The notes under the pieces: generated by a model
What the model saw: only the letters and a program-made list of their open reading frames with translations
The model's database searches: none
What the model was told of the DNA's origin: nothing
Assembly: GCF_030272615.1 (NCBI RefSeq)
Contig: NC_081412.1
Coordinates: 24,305,860-24,369,859, forward strand
Direction: 5' to 3'
Length of the DNA: 64,000 nt
Source: Cryptomeria japonica
Lineage: Eukaryota; Streptophyta; Pinopsida; Cupressales; Cupressaceae
Part shown: positions 1 to 11,150 of the stretch, one piece after another
Numbering within the stretch: position 1 is the stretch's first letter
Layout of the letters: the number at the start of each line of letters is the position of its first letter
Position numbers and translations under genes: made by a program

Positions 1-1380
1 TGCATACAAGCTTAGAAGGAACAATTCTAGGCAATCCATCTACCATATTTGATTTTTGCATCAAGTCAATATTATTAGCATTTATATGGGCAAGTCTTTC
101 ATGCCATACATTAAAATTGATGGTAGTAACTAAAGAATACTTAGAATGAGAAAAGTCATAAAATTTGAATAAGTTGTTATTATCCATTTTAGCATTATCA
201 ATAACTTGGTTATGCTTTGAATCAATAATATCGCATATCCTTATAGAATTTAATTTTATAATCTTGGCAAATCTTAGCAATAGAAAGCGAATTTGATTTT
301 ACTTCAAGAACATAAAGAACATCATGTGATTTACCATTAGGTACATTCATATCACCAATTGCTTCTACTCTGCAACTATAATTGTTAGCAAGTTGAACAA
401 GAACATTAGAAGTATCAAATTGTATAGAATCAAAAAATTCTTTATGAGAAGTAACATGTTGAGATGCATCGAAATCAATAATCCACTCAAGAGGTTGAGA
501 AACATTATAACTACATGTAAAAGCACGATGAGATTGATTACCATTATTAGTAGAAAAATTAGGATTAGAGTTATTTGAATGATTATTTGGAGTCATGAGC
601 TTTTTACCATTTTGTTTCTCAAAACATGTATTTGACCAATGACCATATTTACCACAGTAAGTACTATGGGGCTTTTTAGAAGACTTGTTCTTTTGACTAT
701 TATTAGAATTGTTATTATAGGATTTAAAATGAAACTTATTAGTAGAATAATGATTATTATGATTATGATTATTATTATTGGATTTAAAATGGTGATTATG
801 ATTTTGAATTTAAGACATAAAAGCATGTTCACTACTTTTAAAAGGATCAAACTGAATTAATTTAGCTTCCTCTTGACATAATAAAGTATGAAAGATATCA
901 TAAGTAAGTTGAGTAGATAAAGAATGAATAGCTAATTGAGCATGAATATTACTAATAAATTGTTGAAATTGACAAGGAAGATATTTTCTAAGAATAATAT
1001 GAATTAAACTAGAAGAATCAAGCTTAACTCCTAAACCATTTAATTGACCATTAACATAATCAAACTTTAATAAGAGTTCATTGATGGTTTTAAAATCCGT
1101 ATATTAAAGTCTTCAAGTTGATCTTAAAGCTAAATTTTTTGAGATTCATTTCAACTATCATAAGTTGTTCTTAAAATTTCTCATGCTTCATATGCTTTTG
1201 TATAATTCTCAATGAGAACATACAATTAAGGAACCATTAAGATACCAATTAAACCAAATGCTTCCTCTTTTTGAATCTTCCATGTGTCTTGGTCAGCTTG
1301 AGGTGCAGTCGAAGCTAGCTTTGAGTTTTTATCAATAGCAACATCCAAAAGGTGCTTGAAATGAAAAAATAAAGGAAATA
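1..1380 (-). pseudogene. Copia gag - protease - GAG-pre-integrase coding region, decayed
   Basis: The frame is broken. Near 1290-1150 a Gag stretch (QKEEAFGLIGIL) resembles the UBN2 type. At about 600-660 there is a zinc knuckle whose first Cys is Ser (S-T-Y-C-G-K-Y-G-H-W-S-N-T-C). At about 490-430 is the protease start, WIIDFDASQHVTS, where copia proteases normally read DSGAS, so the catalytic triplet is damaged. After a frameshift near 222, bases 110-1 encode WHERLAHINANN and end at a Cys, which is the start of the HHCC zinc-binding GAG-pre-integrase domain. The order and motifs are copia-specific. The broken zinc knuckle, protease motif and frame mean it cannot make a working polyprotein. 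Confidence 0.8.
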
Positions 1381-2411
1381 TGTGTTTTTCATGAATGATA
1401 TTTTGAAGTATTTAATTTAATTTCTGGAATTAAGGTAGACATAATTGCAAAATAAACTTGAACAAATAATGATTAGCTTGAATGAAAATCCCTTTAATTA
1501 ATGAAAATCCCTTTAATTAATGACTTTAATTTTTTTTTTGAAAACTTGAAATAAAATACCCCAAGTTATATTAAAACTTTTAAGAGTAAATGTAATTTTT
1601 TTAAATCAAATTAAAAAATTATTAAAAATAAATAGAATAATTTGAAATATTTTTTAATTAATAAACTAAAAATAACCTCTTTTACTTTATATATGTGTGT
1701 AAATTTGAATTAAATAGAAAAAAGGAGCTTATTTTACAAAAACTTTAAAAACTTTTTTTTCTTAATATAGTTTACATAAAACTATATTGAATACTATAAT
1801 TAAAAAACTTTAATTTCAAAAAGTAATTAAAGAAATAAAAAATTTGCTTTTTTTTCTTTTAAATTTATTTTAATTGTGTTTTTTTAAACATTACTTTGAA
1901 AGCTTTGTTTTTGAAAAAAACTTTACAAAGCATGTCTTTTTTTTAACTCGAAAATATGAAATTTTGTAATAAAACAATAGAGAGAATTTCAATTTTAATT
2001 TATTTGCAGCTGAAAATATATTAATAATACAAAGACTTTTAATTTTAATTTATTTATGAAAGATTAATTTCAAAACCACTTGAACCACATTTTGAAGTTC
2101 TCTCTTTTAGCTAAAAAAATAAAGAATAAATAATAAATAGTAAGACCAAGATTTTGTAATAAAAAGAAAAACATTACAACTTGTAGTACAAGAAATCAGA
2201 GAGGATGCAGCTTGATAGTGAAAAAGTTTTGACGACAAGCCTTTCAAAACTCTCAAAAAAAAAAAATCGAACTTAAATTAAAACCTACACACAAAAAAAA
2301 TATCGAAGAATAAATTCTTCTTCTCCTCTCAAAGAGTGCCTCCAAGAAGGATGAGCTCAAAAAACAATGGCAACCTTCATCAACTTCAACTTAAACAAGG
2401 ATTAGTAACCT
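1381..2411 (-). other. Copia 5' leader, AT-rich, no gene
   Basis: Very A/T-rich with runs of A and T. It lies between the primer-binding site and the first recognisable Gag codons. No open frame of note on either strand. A short tandem copy (aatgaaaatccctttaatta twice) occurs at about 1482-1520. Confidence 0.6.
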
Positions 2412-2423
2412 GCTCTGATACCA
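2412..2423 (-). promoter_or_regulatory. Primer-binding site, initiator tRNA-Met
   Basis: The plus strand reads GCTCTGATACCA, so the minus strand reads TGGTATCAGAGC, the usual plant copia PBS for initiator Met tRNA. It touches the LTR end (CA) without spacer and fixes the LTR boundary. Confidence 0.9.
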
Positions 2424-3057
2424 TGAAAGGAATAACAAGAGCAAAAAATAAAATGAAAATCCAAGAAAGTTTATTGATTTAAGTAATGTTACCAAAAAAG
2501 TAGAGAAACTTAAAAGAAATCACCCAAACATGAAGAGAAGACACAAGAGGTTTTGAAAGAGGAAAAGCAAAGAAAAACCCCTTATGTATTATGAATGAAG
2601 GCGAAGCCTAAAGGGAGAGAGTAAGAAAGAAGCTTATTACAATAATATCATAGAAGAATGAGAGGAGAAACATCTCTTCAATAGAGATGAAGAGAGAAGT
2701 TACTTTGTTACTCCCCACTCTATGAATGCCACCATTCACAATATGTGTGTGGAGTGTGTCAAATACTCTTAATAAGGACAAAACTAATATTTCTTAGTAA
2801 AGGAATAAAAGAAAATGCATATGTCCAAAAGTGGGACTTAATTTATCAAAATAAATCAAACCTTAGTGGAATTAATGGGATATATAATTAATTAATTATA
2901 TGAATAAAGAAATAATTAATTAAATATAAATTAAGTAATTATTTTAGGACAATAAAGAGGCAAACATAATTAATAAGATTAATTATGTTACGATGGATAA
3001 TTAATTAAATAAATTTTAATTAATTTTACTTGTCCATAGCCAAATCTATTGTTGACA
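2424..3057 (-). repeat. 5' LTR of the copia element
   Basis: On the minus strand it begins TGTCAACAATAG and ends CA directly before the PBS, giving a 634-bp TG...CA unit. It is AT-rich with several TAATTAATTA stretches. The start at 3057 is inferred from the TG terminus and the change to LINE-like sequence beyond it, because the partner LTR is outside the window. Confidence 0.75.
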
Positions 3058-3400
3058 TTCCTCCCAAGTGGAAATCTCATCTTCTTGCTTGTGTCAAGAC
3101 CTCCACTATTGTGGCTTGTGGCCAAGTAGTGGTGGAAAATATAGACTTCTACTCACGTTGCGAGTTGGTATGCAAATCCATTGGTCTTTGGCCTTCTCTC
3201 CCAGATCTTCATTGATGGGTGATGGATTTGTGGAAGCCCTTAGTTTCAGGGTACATTGAGATTTTCCCTTGTGTTAAGGATTTCTTATTGCTTCTTTTGT
3301 TTTTGTTGTTGATTGTTGTACGATTTTGAGCAAGTTGTGAGCTTGGGGTATCCACTTTCTCTTGACCAAACCATGCACAACCTCCTTTAACCCTCTTAAT
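3058..3400 (+). pseudogene. LINE ORF1 remnant L1, left part (DUF4283-type)
   Basis: Plus-strand translation gives a broken match to the plant LINE ORF1 region, with ELVCKSIGLWPSLPDLH, then WVMDLWKPLVSGYIEIF and FIASFVFVVDC. This resembles the DUF4283-type Gag-like domain of plant L1 LINEs. It stops at the N1 insertion site and resumes at 11151 in the expected order, so N1 split it. It contains stops and frameshifts and is a fossil. Confidence 0.6.
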
Positions 3401-3405
3401 GAACC

Positions 3406-4567
3406 TGATAAATACTAAGAGGGGGGGGTGAATTAGTATGACAAAAATCACTGCACTAAAACACTTAAACAGTCTGAAGACAAACCGGTAAAAGAGTTTA
3501 ACAAACAGACCGGTTATCACACATGCAAACAAAAATGCAAGTAAAGCATTCACCCACAAAAGTAATACAACCATAACACAAGATATTTGACATGGAAACC
3601 CAAATGGGAAAAACCATGGTGAGATGGAACTCACAAGTCACTATCTGTAGAATAGAAACCAAACCGGTTAAGGTCTTACAATGTTCTTCACCAGAACAAA
3701 TCATGTTAGGAATCTCAATCTCTGTTAGGAGATAAGTCCAGTTAAAGACTACCTTGCTAGAGGATTTTGGATTCATAGAGGTGAACCACCTTGTTAGAGG
3801 ATTTTACAAAAGGCTTTTGGGCCTACCCGGTTAAGGGCTACAGACTTGTCAAAGATGTGAGTAATCAACAAGTGTTTGATCTATCTGATAGCACAAACTG
3901 CTTGGTTAGATCCAGTATTGCTCATAGTTAATGCATTCCAACATTACTTCAGTCTTCTCTATCTCTCTCTTAGTTACAACTTTATCTTCTCAGATAAGAT
4001 CGCTCTTACAACAACTCAACAACCACCTTAAACCCTAGCACAACATAAACCCTTTCAGCAACAACCTAAAACCCTAGACATGATGTCCTTTTAAAGGAAT
4101 CTAATTTCATGTCGGTCCAATAGGATTACATTACAATTTCCTAGGTTCAATGAATCTAGACATACTCAGTAACACGACACAAAAAGCACCACCAGTGTGT
4201 CGGCACCGTCAAACAATCAGTGGATTGGTAACTCATCACAAAATGTCGGTTGGTAACTCATCACAGAGTATTACCGGTTCATACAAAATACCGGTTGCCA
4301 GTTTGACAAAAATGAAGACTGGTAAGAATGTGTTATGCCGCTTTGCTTCCTCGTACCGCTTGAGATCTGCCAACCGCTTGGGCTCGACATGCCACTTCAG
4401 ACCAGGAAACACATTCTGCAAAATCACCAATAGTCTAAAGACTAAAATACAACATACCGGTTGGAATAGATACCGGTTGAGCTCTAGCTCATACATATAA
4501 AGTGGATTTCAATGCAAGTGTGTGTCCATCAATGACAATCACAACATAAACATCAAAAATGCCAACA
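3406..4567 (-). repeat. N1 3' LTR (left)
   Basis: A 1,162-bp direct repeat partner of 9985-11145. It starts TGATAAATACTAAG after GAACC and ends GCCAACA before the polypurine tract complement. Both copies contain many CCGG-type motifs (ACCGGTT). Open frames seen in it have the same counterparts in the other LTR and are not genes. Confidence 0.92.
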
Positions 4568-4582
4568 ATCTCCCCCTTTGGC
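4568..4582 (-). promoter_or_regulatory. N1 polypurine tract
   Basis: Plus strand ATCTCCCCCTTTGG, so the minus strand reads CCAAAGGGGGAGAT immediately before the 3' LTR. A standard plus-strand priming site. Confidence 0.85.
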
Positions 4583-5182
4583 ATTGATGGCAACACTTAG
4601 GAAAATAAAATTTTGACATCTAAGTGTTTTACAACAAAAACATGCCATTAACAAAATTGCTCCCCCTAAGCATATACACTATCCCTTAATCAATACAATG
4701 TATAGCAATTTTGTATACAGAGCATAAACATTGAGATATCAGAGCATATAGCATATATCAAAAATTTAAAGCCAGATACTTCTCCCTATTCTTCTCCAAA
4801 ATAGATAGAGTACTTCTCCCCCTTTGCCAACAATGACAAAGTACCGCTGAACAACCCTGTTTCCATTTGATATTAAAATAATAAAAGTTTATGACAACAA
4901 TGAATAATACTTGTCAAAAACCGATTTATAGTCCTGCAAAAATTGTTTCATTGATAGAGACCAGGACTCAAGTAGGGAGGTGGCCACTTCTTTCTCTGTT
5001 TGCATCTGGGATACCTGTTCCTCCATGGCATCAACTGTGCTTAGCTCCTACGTAACTGTCAAGGCATCCAGGTTCAAATAACACTTCTAAAGAATTTGTA
5101 GATGTGGAAGTAAAACCAGTTGTAGCTCCTGCAAATCTCTAGACCGTGTACTGATCTCTTGCTCCATTGTGGCTAAATGGAT
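4583..5182 (-). other. N1 3' non-coding region
   Basis: Lies between the end of the unknown frame and the polypurine tract. No open frame or motif of note. It includes a second C-rich stretch near 4801-4830 that resembles the polypurine tract complement. Confidence 0.5.
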
Positions 5183-8100
5183 CTAAAACCGGTGAACGGT
5201 TTTCCCATAAGTTGCAAAGGAATCATAAGGTGGCTTAAATGTGCTCAAGTAAGACTGTAAGTCCTTTTGAAGCTTTTGCTTCTGAGCTAGCACATCTTCG
5301 CAGAATAGATGGGGTTGATAGATTTTGCTTAGTAGCAACTTTCCCTCATCCAAAGCGTCCCTTATATCTTTTTGGTCTTTCAGAAGTTCAGACCAGAGTT
5401 CATTCAACTTTTTCACCAGAGCAATGTTAAGAGCCTTTTGATGCTCTTTCTTGACATTTGCCTCAGCTGCTTCTTCCAGGCTCTGCACCTGATCATCCAC
5501 TACAGTACATAGTAGTTTGAGTTGTGCTAGTGATGATTCAGTGTTAGGAAGATTGGTACTAGGGATCAAACCGGTAAGGGTGTCTACAGCCGCTTGAATT
5601 ATGTCTTGCTCCTTTTTTCCTTCGAATGATTTCAAGGCGCTCTTGAGCAACCTTGATGCTCTACATAAGCTCTGACTCACTTGCAAACTGGAGATCGATA
5701 GGACTGGAGATATCAACCGGTTTGGCTTGACTCCTGGTTGCCTTTAGAGTCTCCATTTGTGTGCTCTTCATCGCTTTCGTTGCCTTGTCTGCTTCTTCCT
5801 TCTTCCTTTTCTTTGCTTCCTTCTTCTGTTCTTGTTCCTTGTCTTCCTCTTCTTTCTTTTTCCTCTTTGCTTCCTTCCTCTTCTCCTCTTCTTTCTCTTC
5901 CTCTTCCTTCTTCTTCTTTTCTTCCTCTTCCTTCTTCTTCTTCTCTTCTTCCTTCTTCTTTTCTTCCTCTTCCTTCTTCTTCTTTTCTTCCTTATCCTCT
6001 TCTTCTTTCTTTTTCCTCTCATCTTCCTCTTTCCGCTTTTTCTCATCTTCATCTTTTCTTTTCTTCTCTTCCTCTTTTCTCTTCTCTTCCTCTTTCCACT
6101 TTTTCTCATCTTCATCCCTCTTCTTCTTCTCTGCCTGTTCCTCAGCCGCTTCCTATGTGTCCTTGGCTTGCTCACTGCCCTGTTCGGCTTGTTGCCCCTG
6201 TTCTGTTCCCTCAGAAGGTATGTCCTGAGTGACATCTTCTATGTCCAGTGCATCGACATCAATAGTGTCGATCGGTTCTTCAACCGGGTTTCCTTCTTCA
6301 TCAAAAACTTCATCCGGTTTGGAAATAACCGGTTCTTTTTCCGCTTGCAAGTTGGCCATACGTGCTTTGTGAGAATTGATAGCATAATCCATATGCTGAT
6401 GAGTGTCTTTTTCAACATCATCAATTCTTCCCTCTAACAGCCAGAGTCTTCTTCTCGTTGTGAAGAAGAGTCCTTTATTTTGATCCAAAACATCAAATAA
6501 TTCTGAGTTTGAGAGGTCGGGAAAGTATTGTGCAAAGACTTTCTCCCTAATCTCCTGTTCTTTTTCCATGGCAATGCGCCATTTATTATCTAATGCCTTA
6601 TATAATGAATCCAGTGTCTGAGATTTAATCTCTGATGGTGACCGGTCATTTTTACACAAATAAATAATAATCTCCTGTAGTACTTCATCTTTCTCCTCAC
6701 TATTAAAATCATCATAGTAATCAACTAAATCATGAAGTAATTTTCTCCTAATGTTCTTTACTATCCTTTGAAAATGTGTCAAAGGTTTATATGAGGAGAT
6801 ATCTATATTTACCGGTGCGGATACTGCCGGTTCATTCTTCTTCATCTTTTTTGTCTGTCTGGCCTTCTTTGGCTTTTCATCAGACTCAGTCTCTTCAGAG
6901 TCCGGTTCATTTGACTTAGTCTTTCTTTTTCTTTCAAAGACTTTTGTCGGTGCCACTTCTGGTTTCTTCTTTGCAGGTGACCGCTTGGTCACTCTTGGAG
7001 TTGCAGTAGTAGTCGGTGTCGATGATGCAGGCACTGCCTTTGCTTTCTTTGCTGCTGGTTCTTTTCCTTTCTTAACAGAGGGTTCCTCGGCCAGTGCAAT
7101 CCTCTCCAGATAGGTTCCAGTCCTCTTAGCCTTAGGATCTAGAGGCGAGGCAATAAGGGTTGAGGCATACCCTTCCAACATATCATACATCACCTCATAG
7201 CCCATTGGCTCCACTTCTTCCATTCTGGGCTCAACAACCTCCATTAGGCATTTGTCCACCTAGATGGTGAAGCAAATGTCATCTTCATATTTCTTAACGA
7301 TGTCACCTGAGATCCTCACCCTTTGACTCATCTTCCTTCTGAACTCATCAAAATACTTGTTCAGCACCTCAGGGTAACCGGTTCCAATGGCTTGAATGCT
7401 TTCGTTAATTTGCTTGGTTACCGGTTGGTCATGAGACCACTGGACATCTCCTACTCCAGGAAAGTAGCCTTCGAAATAGAAGAAAAACCCAACCAATAGT
7501 TGTCCGAACATGAATCTCAATGTGTTATCCTGTTTAATCAACTTCAGATTAGACAGGAGTTGCCTCTGCATACCGATGCATAGGTCAAATGATGCATCAT
7601 CTTTAATCATCTAGTAAGCGGCATTTACTGTTGCAGCAGATACAGAATTAATCATGCTAGCTGAGAATGTTCTGTAGCCTATCACCATGCAGGCGTACTT
7701 CACCAGATCATCCTTGATAGGATTAACTGTCATACCTCATGAGTCACTTGTTGAACCGGTGAGCTTGGCCATTTCCATTTTGCTTACCATTCTTAGGGCT
7801 GGCACTTCCCCTGTGTTGTAGAAACCGGTGACTACATAAATTGCCTGTGGCGTGATATCATGTGTCCTCTCTAGGTACATCTTGTGACCATGGACTCTGC
7901 TCAAAATGATCCTAATATGATCCTTTGTAAAGCCTTCCAGAAAGTATACTGCATTATGGAGTTTCTTCTTCTCTAGGATACTAAATTCCGGTTTGATTTT
8001 CTTGTCCTTGCCGCAAAATAAACCTAACTGGGTGTGAATAGCTAAAGACCCTAGGTCTTCTATTTTGCAATCAATATAGTCTGAAATTCCCTCTTCTACT

Positions 8101-8206
8101 ATGACTCTAGCCGGAACTTGTGATAAGGCATTATATTTGGACTTCCTTTGAATGAAACTTTCTGACTCAATGGATGTACTAGAACTGGTATGAGATGCGG
8201 AAACCA
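5183..8206 (-). pseudogene. N1 ORF-X: ~1,000-codon unknown accessory protein, decayed
   Basis: Not a recognised family. One minus-strand frame runs from ATG at 8206 (MVSASHTSS) to about 5705, broken only by TGA 7737 and TAG 7611, 7260 and 6153. A one-base frameshift near 5700 then moves it to the frame ending at 5183. Order: a globular N-terminal half (8206-7260) with RFMFGQLLVGFFFYFEGYF; a basic/acidic linker (about 7140-6830) with KKAKAVPASS and EETESDEKPKKARQTKK; a helical block (6800-6440); about 130 residues of almost pure Lys/Glu (6150-5770); and a helical C-terminus with KLLLSKIYQPHLFCEDV. No protease, RT or integrase motif. A TATA box lies about 260 bases upstream. It may be a relative of the K-B frame, which has the same layout. 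Confidence 0.7.
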
Positions 8207-8466
8207 TTGTAGAGTATTTCAAGAACACGAAAAATACCTTTAAAATGTGAATTTAGGGCTTCCTGATTCTGCTTCACTCCACACTTCGTCAGTTGCCAAA
8301 TCACCGCTTTGTGTTCTCCACTTGACCGTTTGCAAACTAGATTTGAATCTCCTTCAAGATTATTCAATTTCTTGAAATCTTAGCTCAAATCGCCTTTTCT
8401 TCACTCTGCACTTTGAAAAACTTTTCTTCGCTTGAAAACAGATAGTGAGAAATGATTTGAAATATG

Positions 8467-8474
8467 CTTTTATA
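8467..8474 (-). promoter_or_regulatory. Internal TATA box upstream of ORF-X
   Basis: The minus strand reads GTATAAAAGCATA here, about 260 bases before the ORF-X ATG at 8206 and downstream of the gag stop near 8657. The spacing suits a normal Pol II promoter with a 5' UTR, suggesting ORF-X had its own transcript separate from the LTR. Confidence 0.55.
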
Positions 8475-8656
8475 CATGTCTCTCACCAACCACCATTAAT
8501 GCTCCTCTATTAGGGTGTAAACCCTAATTTGCCTTTTTACCATTTCTGGTCTTCTGCCAAGCGACAGGTATCACATACCGGTTAAGGTCTTTTACCGGTG
8601 TAAACCAGGGGTTCGAAAACATGTCACCGTTTGCTCCCCCTAAGCCTTTTTGGAGC

Positions 8657-9950
8657 TTAGTTTGTCAGTTCCGATATTTCCACACTAGGTGCAAAAACTG
8701 GTTCCTCTTCCAACATTGTTGGTTTCTTCCTCCAGGTTTTGTTCATGTCCGCTTGAACTGTTTCAACATCAATTTCTCCTTTCTGAGTGACTAATATATC
8801 ATCAGATATACTCTTTCTGCTTCTGCAGAATCTTGCAATGTGACCCAGTTTGTTGCAGTGATAGCAAACTAATCCAGGTGCTCTCCAAGGTCCATTGTTC
8901 ATGTTTCCATTCTTCCTTCTGCATGTAGCAGCAGTGTGACCGTGTCCATGACAAATCCAACAGTTTGCTCTCCATCCAGTTGTCGGTTGATAACCATTGT
9001 TTCCTGACTAACAATTGTAAGCATTAAACCGGTTAGGGTTTTGGTTCACAAAAGATTATGGACCAGCTCCTTGGGTCCTCTAAGGATATCTTTCGGTATT
9101 GTTCATGACAGACCTGCAATCAGATGCTCTATGCCCAAACTTGTTGCATGCATAACAATGACCATTGAACTTATTGGATCTAGGCACATTGTTAATAAAG
9201 TAAGGAAAATTATTGTAGGCTTTGCTCCTACATACATTTGCAGTGTGTCCTTCTTTAAGACAGTTAAAGCAAACAGGTTTGAATTTTTGCTTACCTTTTC
9301 CTTTGAATGTCGGTTGCTTCTTTGATGCTTCAGCATTTGTTCTTGATGATTCTCCTTCCTCATGTCCAAAGAAACCAAGTCCATTGGTATTCTTTACTGG
9401 CCTAGATGACTCAAGCTTTTGCTCTAGCTTGACAATACTTTTGTTGAACTTAGCAAGTATTTCCTTTGACTCAGAGAGCTCTTTGGAAATAGCAGTATTT
9501 GTCTCCATTAGGCTTGCATTTTTAGAGATGGCTATGTTCAGTTCATCTTGCACTCCTTCTTTCTCCATTCTGCTTTCATGAAGGCGAGCAGTCAGTGCAC
9601 TAATCTCTTGTTTCAACTTAGAGATCTCATGATCTCTGTCCTTTACCAAATCTTCAGCTTTCCTTCGGTTCTCAAGCTCTTGACTAAACCGGATAGTTAG
9701 TCCTTCCAACTCCTTTATTAGATTGGATTTTGAATCATTCAGCTTATTTACTTCTGCAATCATGGCTTCCATATTTGCTTCATCTTCAGAACTATTTTCA
9801 GATATCTCCATTAGCTTCTCTGCATGTTCTCTCCTTTTTGCTTGAGATGCCTTGTATTTGACCATAAGATCATCATAGGCTTGCTCAGACTGAGTGAGTC
9901 ATTGAGTAAGTTCCCTCAAGGTGTATTCCCCCATATCTCTTTCCAAGTGG
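8657..9950 (-). pseudogene. N1 Gag: coiled coil with four CCHC zinc knuckles
   Basis: Begins close to the PBS with a helical stretch (HLERDMGEYTLRELTQ). A long coiled coil follows (about 9860-9400), then zinc knuckles CFNCLKEGHTANVC, CYACNKFGHRASDC, CWICHGHGHTAATC and CYHCNKLGHIARFC, ending at a stop at 8657. All four fit CX2CX4HX4C, the nucleic-acid-binding motif of retroelement nucleocapsids. The reading frame is interrupted near 9900 (stop) and between the second and third knuckles. An N-terminal UBN2 domain, usual in copia Gags, is absent, so this is a shortened or unusual Gag. Confidence 0.8.
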
Positions 9951-9970
9951 TTAAACTTATAGAAAGGTAG

Positions 9971-9982
9971 GCTCTGATACCA
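9971..9982 (-). promoter_or_regulatory. N1 primer-binding site, initiator tRNA-Met
   Basis: Plus strand GCTCTGATACCA, minus TGGTATCAGAGC, two bases from the 5' LTR end. Confidence 0.9.
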
Positions 9983-9984
9983 AT

Positions 9985-11145
9985 TGATGAATACTAAGAG
10001 GGGGGGTGAATTAGTATGCCAAAAATCACTGCACTAAAACACTTAAACAGTCTGAAGACAAACCGGTAAAACAGTTTAACAGACAGATCGGTTATCACAC
10101 ATGCAAACCAAAATGCAAGTAAAGCATTCACCCACAAAAGCAATACAACCATAACACAAGATATTTGGCGTGGAAACCCAAATGGGAAAAACCACGGTGA
10201 GATGGAACTCACAAGTCACTATCTGCAGAATAGAAACCAGACCGGTTAAGGTCTTACAATGTTCTTCACCAGAACAGATCCTGTTAGGAATCTCAATCTC
10301 TGTTAGGAGATAAGTCCGATTAAAGACTACCTTGCTAGAGGATTTTGGATTCACGGAAGTGAACCACCTTGTTAGAGGATTTTACAAAAGGCTTTTGGGC
10401 CTACCCGGTTAAGGTCTACAGACTTGTCAAAGATGTGAGTAATCAACAAGTGTTTGATCTATCTGATAGCGCAAACTGCTTGGTTAGATCCAGTATTGCT
10501 CATAGTTAATGCATTCCAGCATTACTTCAGTCTTCTCTATCTCTCTCTTAGTTACAACTTTATCTTCTCAAATAAGATCGCTCTTACAAGAACTCAACAA
10601 CCACCTTAAACCCTAGCACAACATAAACCCTTTCAGCAACAACCTAAAACTCTAGACATGATGTCCTTTTAAAGGAATCTGATTTCATGTCGGTCCAATA
10701 GGATTACATTACAATTTCCTAGGTTCAATCAATCTAGACATACTTAGTAACATGACACAAAAAGCACTGCCAGTGTGTCGGCACCGTCAAACAATTGGTG
10801 GATTGGTAACTCATCACAAAATGTCAGTTGGTAACTCATCACAAAGTATTACCAGTTCATACAAAATACCGGTTGCCGGTTTGACAAAAATGAAGACTGG
10901 TAAGAATGTATTATGCAGCTTTGTTTCCTCGTACTGCTTGAGATCTACAAACCGCTTGGGGTCGACATGCCACTTCAGACCGGGAAACACATTCTGCAAA
11001 ATCACCAATAGTCTAAAGACTAGAATACAACATACCGGTTGGAATAGATACCGGTTGAGCTCTAGCTCATACATATAAAGTGGATCTCAATGCAAGTGTG
11101 TGTCCATCAATGACAATCACAACATAAACATCAAAAATGCCAACA
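9985..11145 (-). repeat. N1 5' LTR (right)
   Basis: Direct repeat of 3406-4567 over its whole 1,161 bp. It is followed by the target duplication GAACC, after which L1 ORF1 resumes. Confidence 0.92.
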
Positions 11146-11150
11146 GAACC

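Larger units (their letters stand above)
1..3057 (-). mobile_element. Copia (Ty1) retrotransposon, 5' part, truncated by window edge
   Basis: A minus-strand copia element. Reading leftward from 3057 there is a 634-bp LTR, a primer-binding site directly after it, an A-rich leader, a decayed gag, the protease and the GAG-pre-integrase domain. Integrase, reverse transcriptase and the other LTR would lie left of base 1. The element abuts L1 sequence at 3058, so it probably inserted into that LINE remnant. With one end missing, the target duplication cannot be tested. Confidence 0.85.
3401..11150 (-). mobile_element. N1: LTR retrotransposon with gag plus a large unknown ORF, no pol
   Basis: Complete element of 7.74 kb (3406-11145) flanked by the 5-bp duplication GAACC (3401-3405 and 11146-11150). 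The LTRs are about 1.16 kb, begin TGAT and end CCAACA. PBS at 9971-9982 and polypurine tract next to the left LTR put it on the minus strand. The interior holds a Gag with four zinc knuckles and then a ~1,000-codon frame of unknown function. I find no integrase, reverse transcriptase or RNase H, so it is non-autonomous. By eye the first 380 bases of the two LTRs differ at about 5%, so it is not young. It sits inside L1. Confidence 0.9.

Noticed and set aside
2412-2423. tRNA-Met-like sequence, possible tRNA gene
   Set aside because: Only the 12-18 bases of the primer-binding site match; the rest of a tRNA is absent. The same holds at 9971, 12453, 14307, 17218 and 21106.
3209-3776. Two overlapping minus frames of 141 and 92 codons
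   Set aside because: They lie in the N1 LTR or across its edge, recur at 9994-10354 in the other LTR, and have no protein-like motif.
4150-4500. 116-codon plus frame with an 86-codon antisense partner
   Set aside because: Both are LTR sequence, repeated at 10752-11078; no known motif.
5738-6437. Long plus-strand frames rich in Ser/Leu/Phe
   Set aside because: They are the reverse complement of the Lys/Glu-rich block of ORF-X; composition is purely repeat-driven.
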